From DATDAH01 sp963845425 (GTDB lineage Bacteria; Actinomycetota; Acidimicrobiia; Acidimicrobiales; DATDAH01): a DNA stretch of 64,000 nucleotides. Where the stretch lies: contig CAWJSC010000016.1 in NCBI GenBank assembly GCA_963845425.1, positions 248,001 to 312,000 on the forward strand, read 5' to 3'. The position numbers were made by a program, and so were the translations under genes. This document shows, piece after piece, positions 53,388 to 63,007 of the stretch. The notes beneath the pieces were generated by a model, which had not been told where the DNA came from, did no database searches, and saw only the letters and a program-made list of their open reading frames with translations. The number at the start of each line of letters is the position of its first letter. Position 1 is the stretch's first letter.

Positions 53388-55064
53388 TCAGCCCCGGTAG
53401 CGGTTGGTGATGGGGAGGCGGCGATCCCGGCCGAACGCCTTGGTCGTCAGCTTCGGGCCGGGTGGGGTCAGACGACGCTTGTACTCCGCAACGTCGACCA
53501 GGCGCACGATGCGCTCGACCGTCTCACGGTCGTGGCCGGCGGCGACGATCTCGTCGATGGAGCGGTCGTCCTCCACGTAGAGCTCGAGGATCGGGTCGAG
53601 GACCTCGTAGGGGGGCAGGCTCTGGTCGTCGCGTTGGTCGGGGCGGAGCTCGGCCGACGGTGGCTTGGTCAGCACCGCCTCCGGGATCAACTCGCGGCCG
53701 GCCACCCGGTTGCGATGACGGCAGAGGTCGTAGACCAGCAGCTTGGGCACGTCCTTGATGACCGCGAACCCGCCGGCCGTGTCGCCGAACAACGTGGCGT
53801 AGCCGACGGCGCTCTCGCTCTTGTTGGACGTGGTCAGGACCAGCCAGCCGAACTTGTTGCTGAGGGACATCAGCACCATGCCCCGGATCCGAGACTGGAG
53901 GTTCTCCTCGGTCAGGTCCGGCTCCCGGCCGGCGAACGACGCCGCCAGCATCCCGAGCATCCCGGTGTGGGCGGCCTCGATGGGGATGGTCCGCCGGTCG
54001 ATGCCCAGGGCGACGGCCAATCGCTCGGCGTCGGTCACCGAGTGGTCGCTGGAGTAGCGGGACGGCATGAGCACACCATGGACCCGATCCGCGCCCAGGG
54101 CGTCGACGGCGATGGCGGCGACGAGGGAGGAGTCCACCCCGCCGGACAGGCCCAGCACCACGCCGCCGAAGCCGTTCTTGGTCACGTAGTCCCGGGTGCC
54201 GAGCACGACGGCCTCCCAGACCTCACCCTCGGGGGACAGGTCCCGGGGCACGGGGGCCACCGGGAGCGGCGCGGCCGGGGTGACCGCCGCCGTGACGGGC
54301 ACGATCGGCAGGGTGACCGGCCGGGCCGGGCCGGGCTCGATGTCGACCACCAGGACCTGCTCGACGAAGGCCTCAGCCCGGGCCACCACGTCGCCGGCCG
54401 CATCGCACACGAACGAGTCCCCGTCGAAGACCAGCTCGTCCTGGCCGCCGATCAGGTTCAGGTAGACGATCGGGCAGTCCGCGGCCCCGGCCAGGGCGCC
54501 GATGAGGCGTTCCCGCACCCGGCCCTTGGCCGCGTAGTACGGCGAGCCGTTGATGTTGAGGATGACCTGGGCGCCGCCGGCGCCGAGCTCGGGGATCGGG
54601 CCGCCGTGCTGCCACGCGTCCTCACAGACCGATACGGCGACCGGGACGCCGGCGATCTCGAACAGCGGCAGCTCGGTGCCCGGCTCGAAGTAACGCTGCT
54701 CGTCGAAGACGGCGTAGTTGGGCAGGTGCTGCTTGCGGTAGATCCCGACGACCTCGCCGTGGGCGCAGACGGCAGCCGAGTTGTGGAGCACGTCGCCGTC
54801 GTCCTCCACGAAGCCGACCACGGCGACGGTCGCGCCCACCAGGGCGGCGAAACGGTCCACCGCCGACCGGTTGGCGTGGACGAAGCCGCGCTTGAGGACC
54901 AGGTCCTCAGGCGGGTATCCGGCGGCGCCCAACTCGGGGAAGCAGGCCACGTGGGCGTCGGCCGCCTCGGCCTCCTTCAGGGCCCGGGCCATCACCTCGA
55001 CGTTGCCGTCCAGATCCCCGACGGTCAGGTTCACCTGGCACAGGGCCACCCGCAGCGCGTCCAC
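53388..55064 (-). CDS. nadE: Glutamine-dependent NAD+ synthetase
   Basis: The 558-residue enzyme makes NAD+ from nicotinic acid adenine dinucleotide, ATP and glutamine. Its N-terminal nitrilase domain has the E-K-C triad (CFPELGAAGY, IYRKQHLPNY, VSVCEDAWQH), and its C-terminal synthetase domain has the PP-loop VVLGLSGGVDSSLVAAIA plus LTTSNKSESAVGYATLFGD. GTG 55064 is close (38 bp) to the divergent glnE start. Confidence 0.95.
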   Translation of the reverse strand: MDALRVALCQVNLTVGDLDGNVEVMARALKEAEAADAHVACFPELGAAGYPPEDLVLKRGFVHANRSAVDRFAALVGATVAVVGFVEDDGDVLHNSAAVCAHGEVVGIYRKQHLPNYAVFDEQRYFEPGTELPLFEIAGVPVAVSVCEDAWQHGGPIPELGAGGAQVILNINGSPYYAAKGRVRERLIGALAGAADCPIVYLNLIGGQDELVFDGDSFVCDAAGDVVARAEAFVEQVLVVDIEPGPARPVTLPIVPVTAAVTPAAPLPVAPVPRDLSPEGEVWEAVVLGTRDYVTKNGFGGVVLGLSGGVDSSLVAAIAVDALGADRVHGVLMPSRYSSDHSVTDAERLAVALGIDRRTIPIEAAHTGMLGMLAASFAGREPDLTEENLQSRIRGMVLMSLSNKFGWLVLTTSNKSESAVGYATLFGDTAGGFAVIKDVPKLLVYDLCRHRNRVAGRELIPEAVLTKPPSAELRPDQRDDQSLPPYEVLDPILELYVEDDRSIDEIVAAGHDRETVERIVRLVDVAEYKRRLTPPGPKLTTKAFGRDRRLPITNRYRG

Positions 55065-55102
55065 CCCCTGACGCTACCGACCGTCCCGGTTACGTTGCCG
55101 AC

Positions 55103-57790
55103 GTGAGCGACCTGCCCGCTGCGCTCGCCGAAGCGGTGGCCACCTCCGCCGTACCCAGCCGGGCCGGCGCCGCCGTGCGGCGACTGCTCGGCGCCCGACC
55201 CGACCTGGCCGAGCGACTGGGGCCCGACGCCGTCACCGCCCTCATGGCCGTGGTGGGCGCCAGCCGCTCCCTGTCCCGGGTCCTCGACGCCGATCCCGCC
55301 GCCCTCGACGTCCTGGTCGACCTGGAGCGGCGACCGGACGAAGCCGCGGCGGATGGGTCGGCCCTCCTGGTCTGGAAGCGCCGCGAACTGCTGCGCATCG
55401 CCGCCCGGGACCTCACCGGCCGCGACCCGTTGACGGTCACCGCCGCCGCGTTGGCCCGCCTCGGCGACGACGTCCTGGCCGCGGCCGTGCGCCTGGCGGG
55501 GGCCGAGGACCTGGTGGTCATCGGCATGGGCAAGCTCGGCGGCGCCGAGCTCAACTACGCCAGCGACATCGACGTGCTCTTCGTCGGCGAGGGCGACCCC
55601 GACGACCTGGCCCGGCGCGCCCGACGGGTCCTGGACCTGGCCCGACCGTGCTTCCGGATGGACGCCGACCTGCGTCCCGAGGGTCGCGACGGCCCCCTGG
55701 TCCGATCGGTCGCGTCCTACGCCGCCCACTGGCGGCGCTGGGCGCAACCCTGGGAGCGCCAGGCCCTGCTCAAGGCCCGCCCGGTCGCCGGTGACGCCGC
55801 CCTCGGCCGGGCCTGGACCGCCGCCGCCGCGGACGCCCTGTGGTCCCGACCGGTCGACGCCGATGACATCCGCGCCGTCCGCGACATGAAGCGCCGGGCC
55901 GAGGCCGAGGTGTCCCGGCGGGGACTCACCGACCGGGAGATCAAGCGGGGGCCCGGGGGGATCCGGGACATCGAGTTCGCCGTCCAACTGCTCCAGCTCG
56001 TCCACGGCCGCCTCGATCCGGCGCTGCGTTCCCCGACCACCCTGCGAGCCCTGGTCGAGCTCCAGGGCGCCGGCTATGTCGCCCTCGACGACGCCGACCA
56101 GCTCGGGGCCGCCTACCGCTTCCTCCGTCGGGTCGAGCACGTCCTGCAGCTGGAGGACGAGCACCAGGTCCACGTGGTGCCCGACACGCCGGTGGCCCGG
56201 GCCCGCCTGGCCCGGGTCCTGGGGTACCGCAGCGAGGTGGCCGCCGGCGCCCTCGACCAGTTCGACGCCGACCTCGGCGCCCACCGCACCGCCGCCCGGG
56301 CCATCCACGAGCGCCTGTGGTTCCGGCCGCTGCTCGAGGCCTTCGCCGGTAGCCAACGCACCTTGACAACCGGACTCTCCCCCGACGCCACGGCTGAGCG
56401 CCTGGCGGCCTTCGGCTTCGCGGACCTCGAGCGCACCCGCCAGGCCGTGGCCGACCTGACCCAGGGCCTCACCCGCTCGTCCCGGCTGATGCAGCAACTC
56501 CTCCCCCTGGTGCTGGACTGGCTCTCGGAGACACCGGACCCCGACCTCGGCCTCCTCACGCTGCGCCACCTCACCGAACAGCCCGACCGGGCCACGCAGC
56601 TGGCCGCCACGTTCCGCGAGGCCCCCGACGTGGCTCGGGCCCTCTGCCAGGTCATCGGCACCAGCGAGCAGCTCGGCGCCGTGCTGCGCCGCAACCCCGA
56701 CCTCATCCCCCGCCTGTCGGCGCCCGAGGACCTCCGGACCCGGACCCGGCCCGACCTCGTGGCCAGCGCCGGCACCGCGGCCGCATGGCGGCCCGACGAG
56801 GACGACCGCCAGGAGGCATTGCAGCGCTGGCAGCAGCGGCACCTGCTGGGCATCGCCGCCCGGGACCTCCTGGGCCACGCCACCACCGCCCGGGTGGGAC
56901 GGGATCTGGCCACCCTCGCCGAAGCCACCGTCGAGGTGGCGCTGGCCACGCTCGAGCCCGGCCTCCCCTTCGCCGTCGTGGCCGTGGGGCGCTTCGGCGG
57001 CCAGGAGCTGTCCTACGCCTCGGACCTCGACGTCGTGTTCGTCTACGACGGCGCCGGGACGGGGGACGCGGAGGAGGCCGAGCGCCTGGCGACCGGGCTC
57101 CGGCGCCTCCTCGACGCCTCGCCGTCCCGACGCATCTGGCCCCTCGACGCCGACCTCCGCCCCGAGGGCCGCCAGGGCCCGCTGGCCCGCAGCCTGGTCG
57201 GGTTCCACGCCTACTTCGAGCGGTGGGCCCTCACCTGGGAGCGCCAGGCCATGACCCGGGCCCGGCCCGTAGCGGGCGACCCGGCGCTGGGCCGGGGTCT
57301 GGTCGGGGTGCTGGCGCCCTTCGTCTGGCGGCCACCCGGCGACGACGAGGTCCGGGACATCCGGCGCATGAAGGCCCGCATCGAAGCCGAGCGCCTGCCG
57401 GCGGGCGAAGACCCCGACTTCCACCTCAAGCTGGGTCGGGGCTCACTGACCGACATCGAGTTCACCGTGCAGCTCCTGGCCCTGCACCACGACGTCCGCT
57501 CGCCCGCGACGCTCACCGCCCTGGACCGCCTGGAGGGCATCGGGGCCGTCGACGGGGCCGATGCCGAGGCGCTGCGCACCGCCCATGAGTTCTGCGAGCG
57601 GACCCGCAACCGGCTGTTCCTGCTGGGCGGCCGCGACGGTGACGCCCTCCCCCAGGACCCCCTCGCCCTGACCCGGCTGGCCCGCTCCCTGGGGACCACC
57701 GCCACCGGTCTGCGCAACGAGTACCGCCGCGTCACCCGTCGAGCCCGGGCGGTGGTCGAGCGACGCTTCTACGGCATGGAGGTTCCGTAA
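55103..57790 (+). CDS. glnE: Glutamine synthetase adenylyltransferase/deadenylylase
   Basis: The 895-residue bifunctional enzyme controls glutamine synthetase. It has two nucleotidyltransferase domains, one at residues about 139-165 (GMGKLGGAELNYASDIDVLF) and one at about 628-650 (AVGRFGGQELSYASDLDVVF), each with the G-x-D-x-D pair, and a linker with helical GlnE segments (IKRGPGGIRDIEFAVQLLQL in the first half, LKLGRGSLTDIEFTVQLLAL in the second). GTG 55103 start. Confidence 0.94.
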   Translation: MSDLPAALAEAVATSAVPSRAGAAVRRLLGARPDLAERLGPDAVTALMAVVGASRSLSRVLDADPAALDVLVDLERRPDEAAADGSALLVWKRRELLRIAARDLTGRDPLTVTAAALARLGDDVLAAAVRLAGAEDLVVIGMGKLGGAELNYASDIDVLFVGEGDPDDLARRARRVLDLARPCFRMDADLRPEGRDGPLVRSVASYAAHWRRWAQPWERQALLKARPVAGDAALGRAWTAAAADALWSRPVDADDIRAVRDMKRRAEAEVSRRGLTDREIKRGPGGIRDIEFAVQLLQLVHGRLDPALRSPTTLRALVELQGAGYVALDDADQLGAAYRFLRRVEHVLQLEDEHQVHVVPDTPVARARLARVLGYRSEVAAGALDQFDADLGAHRTAARAIHERLWFRPLLEAFAGSQRTLTTGLSPDATAERLAAFGFADLERTRQAVADLTQGLTRSSRLMQQLLPLVLDWLSETPDPDLGLLTLRHLTEQPDRATQLAATFREAPDVARALCQVIGTSEQLGAVLRRNPDLIPRLSAPEDLRTRTRPDLVASAGTAAAWRPDEDDRQEALQRWQQRHLLGIAARDLLGHATTARVGRDLATLAEATVEVALATLEPGLPFAVVAVGRFGGQELSYASDLDVVFVYDGAGTGDAEEAERLATGLRRLLDASPSRRIWPLDADLRPEGRQGPLARSLVGFHAYFERWALTWERQAMTRARPVAGDPALGRGLVGVLAPFVWRPPGDDEVRDIRRMKARIEAERLPAGEDPDFHLKLGRGSLTDIEFTVQLLALHHDVRSPATLTALDRLEGIGAVDGADAEALRTAHEFCERTRNRLFLLGGRDGDALPQDPLALTRLARSLGTTATGLRNEYRRVTRRARAVVERRFYGMEVP

Positions 57791-57811
57791 GGTCCGGCGG
57801 TGCGCCGACGT

Positions 57812-59974
57812 CTAGGTCGGGGCCGACAGCGCCCCCGAGCCCGGCACCAGCAGGGAGGGCGGGGTGGGCTGCGCCGCGGAGGGCCGCGAGGGCGGGGTGG
57901 GCTGAGCCGCGGCAAGCAGCGAGGCCAGCGCGACCGGGCCGCGGGGCCCCGCGTAGAAGAACCCCTGGGCCCAGGCGATGCCCACCGCGCACACCACTTG
58001 GTGCTGCTCGTAGGTCTCGACCCCCTCGGCCACGACCTGCAGGTCCAGGCCGGCGCACAGATCCACCACGGCCGCCATGAAGTCCGGCCCCGCCGTGGCC
58101 ACCGACGCCAGGAAGGCCCGATCCAGCTTCACCAGGTCGATGGGCAGGCGGTGCAGGTGGGCCAGGGAGGAGTACCCCACACCGAAGTCGTCGAGGGCCA
58201 GGCCGATGCCGCGGGCCCGCAGGCGATCGAGGGTCGGGGCCACGCTGTCGGCGTTGAGGATCATGGCCCGTTCGGTGAGCTCCACCCAGAGCTGGGTCCC
58301 CTGGCCACCGGGTGAGTCCAGGAAGGCATCGATGCGCTTCTCCAGCTCCGGGCCGACCTCGGCCACGGTGATGTTCACCGACAGGGGCAGGTCGGCCAGG
58401 GCCGGGGCCTCGGTCCGCCAGCGGGCGCGGTCCAGCGCCACCCGATCCAGCACGCACCAGTCGAGCACGGCGGCCAGGCCCATCTCCTCGGCCACGGCCA
58501 GGAAGTCACCGGGCCGCAGCAGGCCGAGCTTCGGATGGCGCCAGCGGGCGAGCGCCTCTATGCCACAGATCCGGCCGGTCGCGGTCTCGACCATCGGCTG
58601 GTAGTGGACCTCGACGGCGTCGGTGCTGAAGCCGTGCTCGAGGTGCTCCCGGATCCCCAGCGAGGACGCCGCACGCGAGCGCATCGAGGGCCGGAACGAC
58701 CGCCAACGGCCCTTGCCCGCCTGCTTGGCGGCGTACATGGCGAGGTCGGCGTCGGCGACCAGCTCCTCCACGCCGCGGGCGTCGTCGCGTCCCGCGATCA
58801 GCGACGCGATGCCGACGCTGGCGCCGACCCGCAGCCGGCGCCCACCCACGGTGAAGGGGGCGTCGAAGAGGGCCACGATCTCCGCGGCCAGGCGCTCGGC
58901 GTCGTCCGCCGAGCCCGACTCGTCGAGGAGCACCGCGAACTCGTCACCGCCCACCCGGGCCACGGTGTCGGTGGCCCGGAACCGGTTCGTGAGCCGGTCG
59001 GCCACGCCCCGCAGGAGCTCGTCGCCGGCCGCGTGGCCGAGGGCGTCGTTGACCGTCTTGAAGTCGTCGAGGTCGACGAAGGCGATGGACAGGCCCGCGC
59101 CGTAGCGGCGGTGCCGGTGGTGGGCGACGGTCACCCGGTCATGGAACAAGGCTCGGTTGGCCAGGCCGGTCAGCGGGTCGTGCAGGCTGCGGTGCTCCAG
59201 CTCGCGCTGGAGCTCCCGCTGGTCGGTCACGTCCCGGAGCTGACCGAAGACGAGGCGCACGCCGTCGGGGTCCTCGACCATCGACACGGTGAGCTCACCC
59301 ATCCGCACGGTGCCGTCCTTGCGGACGATGCGCTTGTCGGTGGTGAAGCTGGGCCGCTCACCCTGGATCACCGCGACCATGGCGTCCTGCTCAGCCGCCA
59401 GCTCCTCGGGGTCGGTGAGGGCCTGATAGGTCTCGGCCAGGAGCTCGGCCTCGGAGCGACCGACCAGATCGCAGAACGCGGGGTTGACCTTCACGAAACG
59501 CCCGTCCAGGGTGCACAGGGTCATCCCGATGGGGTTGTGGGCGAAGGTGTGGTCCAGGACCCGCTCGGCCGAAGCCCGGCCCCGCTCGGCCGCCCGACGC
59601 TCGGTGATGTCCCGGATGGCCAGGATCAAGCCACCGAAGCGCTCGTCCTGGAGCCGGTTCGTGGCGACCAGCTCGACCTGACGCCACGCGCCGGTCTCCG
59701 TGCGGACCCGAACCTCGATGGGATCGCCGGGCCGGTCCGTCCGGATGAGCATCGACTCGAGGGAGCCCAAGGCGAGCGCCAGGTCGTCGGGGTGCACGAG
59801 GTCCAGAACCGATCGACCGCGCCAGGCGTCGAGGTCGTAGCCGAACAGGGCCTGGGCGGCGGGGTTGGCGTAGAGGAGGACACCGTTCTCGTCGATGACC
59901 GCGACGACATCGGCCGACGCCTCCACGAGGAGGGCCAGCCAGCGGTCGTCGACCGGTCGCGGCGCGGCACCCAT
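57812..59974 (-). CDS. PAS-PAS-GGDEF-EAL diguanylate cyclase/phosphodiesterase
   Basis: The 720-residue protein has two PAS domains (LVEASADVVAVIDENGVLLY from residue 12; HTFAHNPIGMTLCTLDGRFV from 145). It then has GGDEF with the intact motif RVGGDEFAVLLDESG and DDFKTVNDALGHAAGDELL, and EAL with GIEALARWRHPKLGLL, LSVNITVAEV, WVELTERAM, ALDDFGVGYSSLAHL and VVAEGVETYEQ. Both active sites look functional, so it may make and destroy c-di-GMP, controlled by PAS ligands. No membrane helix is present. ATG 59974 is preferred. The end has a Pro-rich repeat (AAQPTPPS twice). Confidence 0.92.
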   Translation of the reverse strand: MGAAPRPVDDRWLALLVEASADVVAVIDENGVLLYANPAAQALFGYDLDAWRGRSVLDLVHPDDLALALGSLESMLIRTDRPGDPIEVRVRTETGAWRQVELVATNRLQDERFGGLILAIRDITERRAAERGRASAERVLDHTFAHNPIGMTLCTLDGRFVKVNPAFCDLVGRSEAELLAETYQALTDPEELAAEQDAMVAVIQGERPSFTTDKRIVRKDGTVRMGELTVSMVEDPDGVRLVFGQLRDVTDQRELQRELEHRSLHDPLTGLANRALFHDRVTVAHHRHRRYGAGLSIAFVDLDDFKTVNDALGHAAGDELLRGVADRLTNRFRATDTVARVGGDEFAVLLDESGSADDAERLAAEIVALFDAPFTVGGRRLRVGASVGIASLIAGRDDARGVEELVADADLAMYAAKQAGKGRWRSFRPSMRSRAASSLGIREHLEHGFSTDAVEVHYQPMVETATGRICGIEALARWRHPKLGLLRPGDFLAVAEEMGLAAVLDWCVLDRVALDRARWRTEAPALADLPLSVNITVAEVGPELEKRIDAFLDSPGGQGTQLWVELTERAMILNADSVAPTLDRLRARGIGLALDDFGVGYSSLAHLHRLPIDLVKLDRAFLASVATAGPDFMAAVVDLCAGLDLQVVAEGVETYEQHQVVCAVGIAWAQGFFYAGPRGPVALASLLAAAQPTPPSRPSAAQPTPPSLLVPGSGALSAPT

Positions 59975-60081
59975 GGTCCTACTGGTCGGTCGGAGCCAGC
60001 CCGAACTGACCACTCGCCACGGCCGGTGGAGGTGTCCGGATCCGGCCAGATCGGGCAAGCTGACGGGGGGATCATGCGACC

Positions 60082-61467
60082 ATGAGCACGCTCGAGTACA
60101 CCGGCGTCCGCACCACGGGCATCTACTGCCGACCGGGCTGCGGCGGCCGCCCCCACGCCGAGAACACGACGGCGTACCGATCCGCCGCGGCGGCCGAGGC
60201 GGCCGGGCTGCGGGCCTGCTTCCAGTGCCGGCCGTACCGGGTGTCGGACCTCGAGGACTGGGTGGACGGCCCCGAGCTGGTCTGCCGGGCCGTGCGCCTG
60301 GTCATCGACGGCTATCTGGATCTCCGCACCGAGACCGAGCTGGCCGCCCACATCGGCGTGAGCGCCCGCCACCTGCGCCGCCTCTTCGCCGAGCAGGTCG
60401 GCGCCACCCCGGACCAGGTCGCCCGGTCCCGCCGGGCCCACTTCGCCCGGCGGCTGCTCGACGACACCGACCTCTCGTTGACCGACATCGCGTTCGCCGC
60501 GGGCTTCGGCAGTGTCCGGCAGTTCAACCGGACGATGCAGGACACGTTCCGGTCCTCGCCCCGGGACCTGCGGGCACGGCGCCGCAAGGCCGACCGGCTG
60601 ACCGCCGACGGGGGGCTGGCGTTGCGCCTGCCCTTCGCCGCGCCGCTCGACTGGGCGGCGCTGCTGGAGTGGTTCGGGCGCCGGGCGGTGGACGGTGTGG
60701 AGGTGGTCGACGGCGAGACCTACCGCCGCACGATCCTGGTCGACGGTGAGCCGGGGGTGATCGAGGTCACGCGCGGCGGCGAGGACCACCTGCTCCTGCG
60801 GGCCCACCTGCCCTACTGGGAGGGGCTGATCCACGTCGTCCAGCAGGTGCGTCGGATGTTCGGACTGGACCACGAACCCGCCACGGACGACCGCTTCGCC
60901 TCGGATCCGACGCTGGCCCTGCTGGTGGCCGAGCGGCCGGGCCTGCGGGTGCCGGGGAGCTGGGACGGTTTCGAGGTCGGCGTCCGGGCCATCCTCGGCC
61001 AGCAGGTCACGGTCACCGGGGCGCGGACGTTGGCGGGTCGACTGGTGCACCAGCTGGGGACCCTGGTGCCGGGATTGCAGGAGCTGGGCCTGACCCACAC
61101 CTTCCCGGCGGCGGCGGTCGTAGCCGACGGCGACCTGAAGGGCGTGGGCCTGACGGGAGCCCGGATCACGGCGCTCGGGGCGTTCGCTTCGGCCGTCCGG
61201 GACGGCGAGGTGCGGCTCGACGGCAGCGTGTCCCTGGAGGACTTCGTCGCTTCGGTGGTGGACCTGCCGGGGCTGGGTGACTGGACAGCGCAGTACCTCG
61301 CGCTCCGGCTCGGCGAGGCCGACGCCTTCCCCGCCGGTGACCTCGGACTCCGCAAGGCCCTCGCCAACGGCACCGTGCCGACAGCCCGGGAGGTGGAGCA
61401 GCGCGCCGAGGCCTGGCGCCCCTGGCGGGCGTCGGCGGCGATTCACCTTTGGGCCATGCGGCCTTGA
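60082..61467 (+). CDS. alkA: Ada-like/AlkA fusion: alkylation-response regulator and 3-methyladenine DNA glycosylase
   Basis: The 461-residue protein has an Ada-type zinc module (TTGIYCRPGCGG, and ACFQCRPYR, four Cys). Then come two AraC-type helix-turn-helix motifs (SARHLRRLFAEQVGATPDQV, LSLTDIAFAAGFGSVRQFNR) and an AlkA glycosylase with the helix-hairpin-helix LPGLGDWTAQYLALRLGEAD and the catalytic Asp in FPAGDLGLRKAL. It excises alkylated bases and may activate its own gene after methyl transfer. ATG 60082 is far enough in to keep the Ada part, though the first strands appear short. Confidence 0.9.
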   Translation: MSTLEYTGVRTTGIYCRPGCGGRPHAENTTAYRSAAAAEAAGLRACFQCRPYRVSDLEDWVDGPELVCRAVRLVIDGYLDLRTETELAAHIGVSARHLRRLFAEQVGATPDQVARSRRAHFARRLLDDTDLSLTDIAFAAGFGSVRQFNRTMQDTFRSSPRDLRARRRKADRLTADGGLALRLPFAAPLDWAALLEWFGRRAVDGVEVVDGETYRRTILVDGEPGVIEVTRGGEDHLLLRAHLPYWEGLIHVVQQVRRMFGLDHEPATDDRFASDPTLALLVAERPGLRVPGSWDGFEVGVRAILGQQVTVTGARTLAGRLVHQLGTLVPGLQELGLTHTFPAAAVVADGDLKGVGLTGARITALGAFASAVRDGEVRLDGSVSLEDFVASVVDLPGLGDWTAQYLALRLGEADAFPAGDLGLRKALANGTVPTAREVEQRAEAWRPWRASAAIHLWAMRP

Positions 61468-61496
61468 GGGGTTCAGCGGATCACGAAGACGGGCAG

Positions 61497-61865
61497 ATGG
61501 ACGAGGCCCGGGTGGACCGGTGGGTGTGGGCGGTGCGGGTGTTCAAGACCCGGTCCGCGGCGACGGCCGCTTGCCGAGGTGGGCACGTGAAGGTGAACGG
61601 GCGCACGGCCAAGCCGGCGACGGTGGTGCGGGTGGGCGACCGGGTCGAGGCCAAGGTGGGTCAGCGACGGCGGGTGCTCGAGGTGGCCCGGGTGATCGAC
61701 GCCCGGGTCGGGGCACCGGTCGCGGCCGAGTGCATCGTGGACCACTCGCCGCCCGAGCCGGCCCGGGCCGCCCCGGTCCCGGTGCCGACCCGGGAACCCG
61801 GGAGCGGTCGACCGACCAAGAAGGACCGCCGACAGCTGGACCGCAGCCGCGGTCGACGGGGCTGA
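61497..61865 (+). CDS. S4-domain RNA-binding protein (HslR/Hsp15)
   Basis: The 122-residue protein has the S4 fold RVDRWVWAVRVFKTRSAATA, ACRGGHVKVNGRTAKPATVV, RVGDRVEAKVGQRRRVLEV, followed by a basic tail PTKKDRRQLDRSRGRRG. Hsp15 binds free 50S subunits with nascent chains. It follows the glycosylase after 29 bases. Confidence 0.87.
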   Translation: MDEARVDRWVWAVRVFKTRSAATAACRGGHVKVNGRTAKPATVVRVGDRVEAKVGQRRRVLEVARVIDARVGAPVAAECIVDHSPPEPARAAPVPVPTREPGSGRPTKKDRRQLDRSRGRRG

Positions 61866-61872
61866 TCCGGGC

Positions 61873-62868
61873 TCAGCCCACGGGCCGGTCGGGGTCCTCG
61901 GGCAGGCCGAACAACGGGAACAGGACGTCGGTGTCCAGGAACGAGTTGACGGCGGTGACCCTGCCGTCGGCCATCTCGATGACCTGCACGGCCCAGGGCT
62001 CCCAGGCGCCCTCGGGAGCGGGCCGGTACTGGCCGAAGGCGAAGGTGCCGTTCGCCGCGACCGGGATGCAGCGGGAGCCGGCGCAGCCGTGGCCCGGGCC
62101 CTCCATCCAGCCCCGCACGTTCTCCGGGCCCTGCAGCCACAGGGCGTAGGGAGGCATGGACAGCGTGGCGTCCTCGTGCAGGAGGGCGGCGAGGGCGTCC
62201 ATGTCGTAGCGCTCGAAGGCATCGAGGAACCTCGCCGCCAGCGCCTCGTCGGCGTCACCGACCGTCGGGGCGGGGTCCTCGGTGGACAGGCCCCGCTCGG
62301 CCATGGTCGCCCGGGCCCGCTGCAGGGCGCTGTTGACCGAGGCCACCGACGTCTCCAGCAGGTCGGCCACCTCGGCGGTCGGCCACCTCAGGACCTCCCG
62401 CAGGATGAGCACGGCCCGCTGCCGGGGTGGCAGGTGCTGGAGGGCGGCGACGAAGGCCAGGCGCACGGTGTCCCGGGCCGCAGCCCGCTCCGCGGGATCG
62501 CCCTCGGACGGCAGCACCCGACCGTCGGGGACGGGCTGGAGCCAGAAGGCCTCGGGCCGGGCGTCGCCCAGGACCGCCTCCCCGATGGGCGAGGACGGAC
62601 CCAGCTCCACCGGGCGGGCCCGGCGCTGGCGACCCTCGAGCATCGTCAGGCAGACGTTGGTGGCGATGCGGTGCAGCCAGGTGCTCACCTGCGAGCGGCC
62701 CTCGAAGCGGTCATAGCTGCGCCAGGCCCGGACCATCGTCTCCTGGACGGCGTCGTCGGCCTCGAAGCCCGAACCCAGCATCCGGTAGCAGTGGGCCGTG
62801 AGCTGGACCCGGTACCGGTCCAGCTCCGGCCCCAGCTCCTCGGCGGTCAGCGTGGCGGTGTCGGCCAT
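61873..62868 (-). CDS. ECF sigma factor, SigG/SigJ-like type with C-terminal SnoaL-like domain
   Basis: The 331-residue factor has sigma region 2 (LTAHCYRMLGSGFEADDAVQ, RVSTWLHRIATNVCLTML-like) and region 4 (LQHLPPRQRAVLILREVLRW, VADLLETSVASVNSALQRAR), then a SnoaL-like domain of about 120 residues (ARFLDAFERYDMDALAALLH). Such fused sigma factors have no separate anti-sigma factor; the SnoaL part probably regulates activity. It converges with the S4 gene, with six bases between them. Confidence 0.88.
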   Translation of the reverse strand: MADTATLTAEELGPELDRYRVQLTAHCYRMLGSGFEADDAVQETMVRAWRSYDRFEGRSQVSTWLHRIATNVCLTMLEGRQRRARPVELGPSSPIGEAVLGDARPEAFWLQPVPDGRVLPSEGDPAERAAARDTVRLAFVAALQHLPPRQRAVLILREVLRWPTAEVADLLETSVASVNSALQRARATMAERGLSTEDPAPTVGDADEALAARFLDAFERYDMDALAALLHEDATLSMPPYALWLQGPENVRGWMEGPGHGCAGSRCIPVAANGTFAFGQYRPAPEGAWEPWAVQVIEMADGRVTAVNSFLDTDVLFPLFGLPEDPDRPVG

Positions 62869-62971
62869 CGTCCCAGGGTAGGACGCCCCGATCCGGGGGC
62901 GGCCACGGGCTCAGGCCCGACGGCTCAGGCCCGGCTCGCCCATCCGGTTCGCTCACCCCGGACGCGACGAA

Positions 62972-62997
62972 GGGGGGCGGGCCGTAGCCCGCCTCCC
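62972..62997 (-). terminator. Stem-loop after the multicopper oxidase gene
   Basis: GGGGGGCGGGC and GCCCGCCTCCCC pair around the loop CGTA, with one G-T pair. The stem lies 11 bases beyond the stop codon of the oxidase on the minus strand, the usual place for an intrinsic terminator. No T-run follows. Confidence 0.6.
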
Positions 62998-63007
62998 CTT
63001 CCCGAGC

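Noticed and set aside
55031..57424. Minus-strand open frame of about 800 codons opposite glnE
   Set aside because: glnE has complete motifs and the antisense frame shows only Gly/Gln/Glu-rich shadow sequence.
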